Source: Numida meleagris (Eukaryota; Chordata; Aves; Galliformes; Numididae). Taken from it: a stretch of DNA of 64,000 nt. The notes under the pieces are model-generated. The model had not been told where the DNA came from. It was given only the letters and a program-made list of their open reading frames with translations, and ran no database searches. Shown piece after piece: positions 61,357-64,000 of this stretch; position 1 is the first letter of the stretch; each line of letters opens with the position of its first letter. The stretch is taken from contig NC_034438.1 of assembly GCF_002078875.1 (NCBI RefSeq), forward strand, positions 15,919,964 through 15,983,963, written 5' to 3'. The position numbers and the translations under genes were made by a program.

Positions 61357-64000
61357 GATCACAATGACAGAGAAAAGCTGGAGTTTATCTGCTGCTATGT
61401 CAACAACACACTGGTATTTTATCCCATGTCTTCAGGCCACTCTGTGACTCTTTTCTATGAAGCCATTGCATAAACGATATTTCTTCAGGGAATGTCATCA
61501 CATGAAGGAAGAAGAGGTTATTGCTCTCAGTAGTGATATCTTCCAAAGGAACAGGAAAGGACAGCTGTGATTTCCAAATCGATCACATCTGTCCCTGAAA
61601 CTGTTTGTCACGTTGAGAGAAATTGCATGCACTTCTCAAAACAGTTACCCTTGTACTAGAGCAGCAGAAAATTTCTCTCTGCCTAGAGTGCATAGGTAGT
61701 CATTATGAAGCTAAATACTCAAAATAGCTTCATAAAATAATTACACTATGTTATTGCTACCAAGTGAGTTCACGGATTCCAACAAAGAAGAATGAAAAAC
61801 CTCACTCAGATGCAAGCTCAATCATTTTTTTTTATTACAGACAGTACCCTCAGGAAGAACACAATTTATATTCATATGTATTTTTTACTTGTCATTCCTT
61901 CAGCTTGATGGGTGTCAGAACACGACATTTTTAGTAGACTTGCAATTGCTCGAGAATTTAAATACACCCTGTGATTATATGCTGCAGGACCAACAACTGA
62001 AATGCCAAATGGCCATTGCAATGCTCCTGGCAAAACTGTTCTCCCTTTGTGGAAAAAATTCAGGTGCTTGTCTGCAACTGCAATTATTGTCTGATGTTTG
62101 GAATAGGCTTTGGCTGCTCACTTTCCCTCCTCTCTCCTTCTTTCTCTCTCTTCTAAGGCCTATTCATACAGTCAGAACACTGCATAAATTATCATTTCAG
62201 CCAGGATGGAAAGCAGGTTTACTACTATATTATTTGATGTTACATAGTTGCTGATCCACTTTCTGTTAGTGCAGAACAAAGTTTAAGTGCATGACAAAGT
62301 TTCTGAGGTATTAATCTTTTAAAGATAACTAGGAAGTATTGTCAATGAGTACACAAAAGAGTGAAATTAATACTCAATTCACTAGCATGGCACCACTATA
62401 TTTATACCAATAATGGTATAAAATAAAATGTTTCAGAATTGTACAGTCCGGATTGAATATATATTATAGACTGAGTAAAAGTGACAACTTTTGAAAATTA
62501 TTACAAAGACAAAGTGTAGAAGAACAGTTAATATTTTTTGTTCATAGGTAAAAAGGGAACCAGTAAGTCACAAAATAATCTCTATTATCTATTTCTTTCT
62601 TTCTGGAAATAGTACATGGATCCTTGTATCTGAATAATCTTCATTTGATTTTCAACTTCATTCCTTGGAGGTATATACATTACCTTTTGACCTAGCAAGA
62701 ACTGACATGCAAGTTCAGGGTGACCAGAAATATCAGCTTCAGTTCTGCATTGTAGAGATGTACATACCAAGTACATGTATGTGCATTCTAGGGCTGCTCA
62801 AACAGATGCCATTTGGATAGATGCCAGCACTGACCCCTGGGCGCACCACTAGTCACTGATCTGCGACCAAACACTGAGTCATCAACCACTGCTCTCTGGG
62901 TGGTATAGCTTTGGGCATAAAGCCAAAGCTAGTAGTGCTAACACGTAATGAGTTTTAAGGTCCAGCCATACTCTAATAGTCAAAAAGATGTGTATAGTCT
63001 TCATCAGCAGTCTTCTAGAGTTTTCATGGATGCTACTCTGAGCTAGCTGGTCACAGATGTCAGTATCATGGTTTAGGTGGAGCACTGGTCTGATGTAGCG
63101 TGATGGTTCCCACATTCTTTTTTTTTTTTTCCCTTACAGAAAGGCCAAGAGTAAAAATGTGTAGAAACTTCCAGGGAATCTATGTGAAAACAGACACAGT
63201 GACATATAACATGACAAATCAGGTACACTTCTAATATTTAAAAAATAATTGCATTAGTGTCATTTTTCCTGTATAATAGGATTCATGTATAGAATACAGG
63301 AATCAAATGGAATCTATGAAATATTGGAATGCTTTTTGAGAAATGAAAAAAAAAAACCATAAAAAAGAGTAACAACAATGGTCTAACACTGGCACTGAAT
63401 CAGCAAGAGATGGTTCTGATTAGATTCTAAAATCTTCATCCAAACAAATCCTTGTTTAAACTCATGCCAGCATGAAAAAAGGACCACGCAGGTTCCTTAG
63501 TTCTGCTATATTAAGCCTTCTAGATATACACTGCACTTCAGTATTAAACCTAGACATATCCAATAGTTCTCCTAAGTATTTTTATAGTCAGGATGTTTTT
63601 TAGTATGATCCCTATTCAAAGTAGTCAGTACTAGACTACCATGCAAAGCTGAAAGATTAATAAGTAATTGAGTCACATCTGTCATTTCCTGGGTTAATAT
63701 TTCCAGGAAGTAATGATGAGTATGATCGCTGTGAACAAAATAAAAATATTTTTTAAAGGAAAAAATGCACCAAATAAAACCACATTAACAGTAACCGAAA
63801 ATACTGTATCAAGCTGACTTCTGTACTTTCCAGACAGAAAACCTTATGTTCTTCATGGTGTGCATCAACAGCTTGGTGCGTAACAACAGGTACAGGAAGT
63901 AGGAAAGGGAAATATCTATGCCACATTTTGTAGGAAAACACAGAACAGACACTCACAACCAGTGAAGTTCTCCTTATACTAGTGAAGATATATTAATACA
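61357..64000. other. Non-coding DNA to window end
   Basis: No recognised exon or transposon. The 121-codon plus frame at 61889-62254 follows a pyrimidine tract and TTACAG near 61828-61850 but lacks any domain. A T-run of about 13 lies at 63118-63130. Confidence 0.5.

Noticed and set aside
61889..62254. 121-codon plus frame following TTACAG acceptor-like sequence
   Set aside because: The acceptor is about 40 bases upstream of the frame start, there is no donor or partner exon, and no domain is recognised.
1..64000. CRISPR arrays, operons, tRNA or rRNA genes, phage or plasmid modules
   Set aside because: No direct-repeat/spacer pattern, ribosome-binding sites, cloverleaf boxes or rRNA cores were seen; texture and repeats are vertebrate.

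Overview
This window looks like AT-rich, CpG-poor vertebrate nuclear DNA, either an intergenic desert or a long intron. Repeat content points to a bird, most likely galliform. There are many CR1 non-LTR retrotransposon fragments with the avian 3' end (octamer-type ATTCTRTG repeats), plus two copies of a mariner element resembling the chicken 'Galluhop' family. I found no convincing host protein-coding gene, tRNA, rRNA, CRISPR array or bacterial-type operon. Species, chromosome and host gene cannot be fixed from the sequence alone.

Layout. 1-4242: unique AT-rich DNA with one CTCF-like site. 4243-5508: near full-length, inactivated mariner. 5509-22952: mostly unique DNA with simple repeats, a perfect RFX X-box (10085-10098), an ancient CR1 tail (19155-19210) and an exon-like stretch (21862-22178). 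22953-24035: 5'-truncated CR1 (minus) whose reverse transcriptase C-terminal frame is still open. 24036-31915: unique DNA with one exon-like segment (26992-27142) and a purine-rich block. 31916-32440: internally deleted mariner. 36536-45410: the repeat-dense part, holding CR1 copies of several ages and both orientations, a possible LTR-like segment (38640-39390), and a nested CR1-in-CR1 insertion with a putative 5-bp target duplication (43058-45410). 45411-64000: unique DNA with an ancient CR1 piece (50465-50625), a larger CR1 (52310-53508), an orphan 107-codon frame (55577-55900) and a CR1 3' end (61232-61356).

The window is best read as a layered record of transposition: amniote-age CR1 tails, then avian CR1 subfamilies, then mariner, with younger CR1 copies inserted into older ones. 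No set of genes here works as a pathway. The regulatory-motif and exon-like candidates are reported at low confidence. I did not find a previously undescribed biological system.
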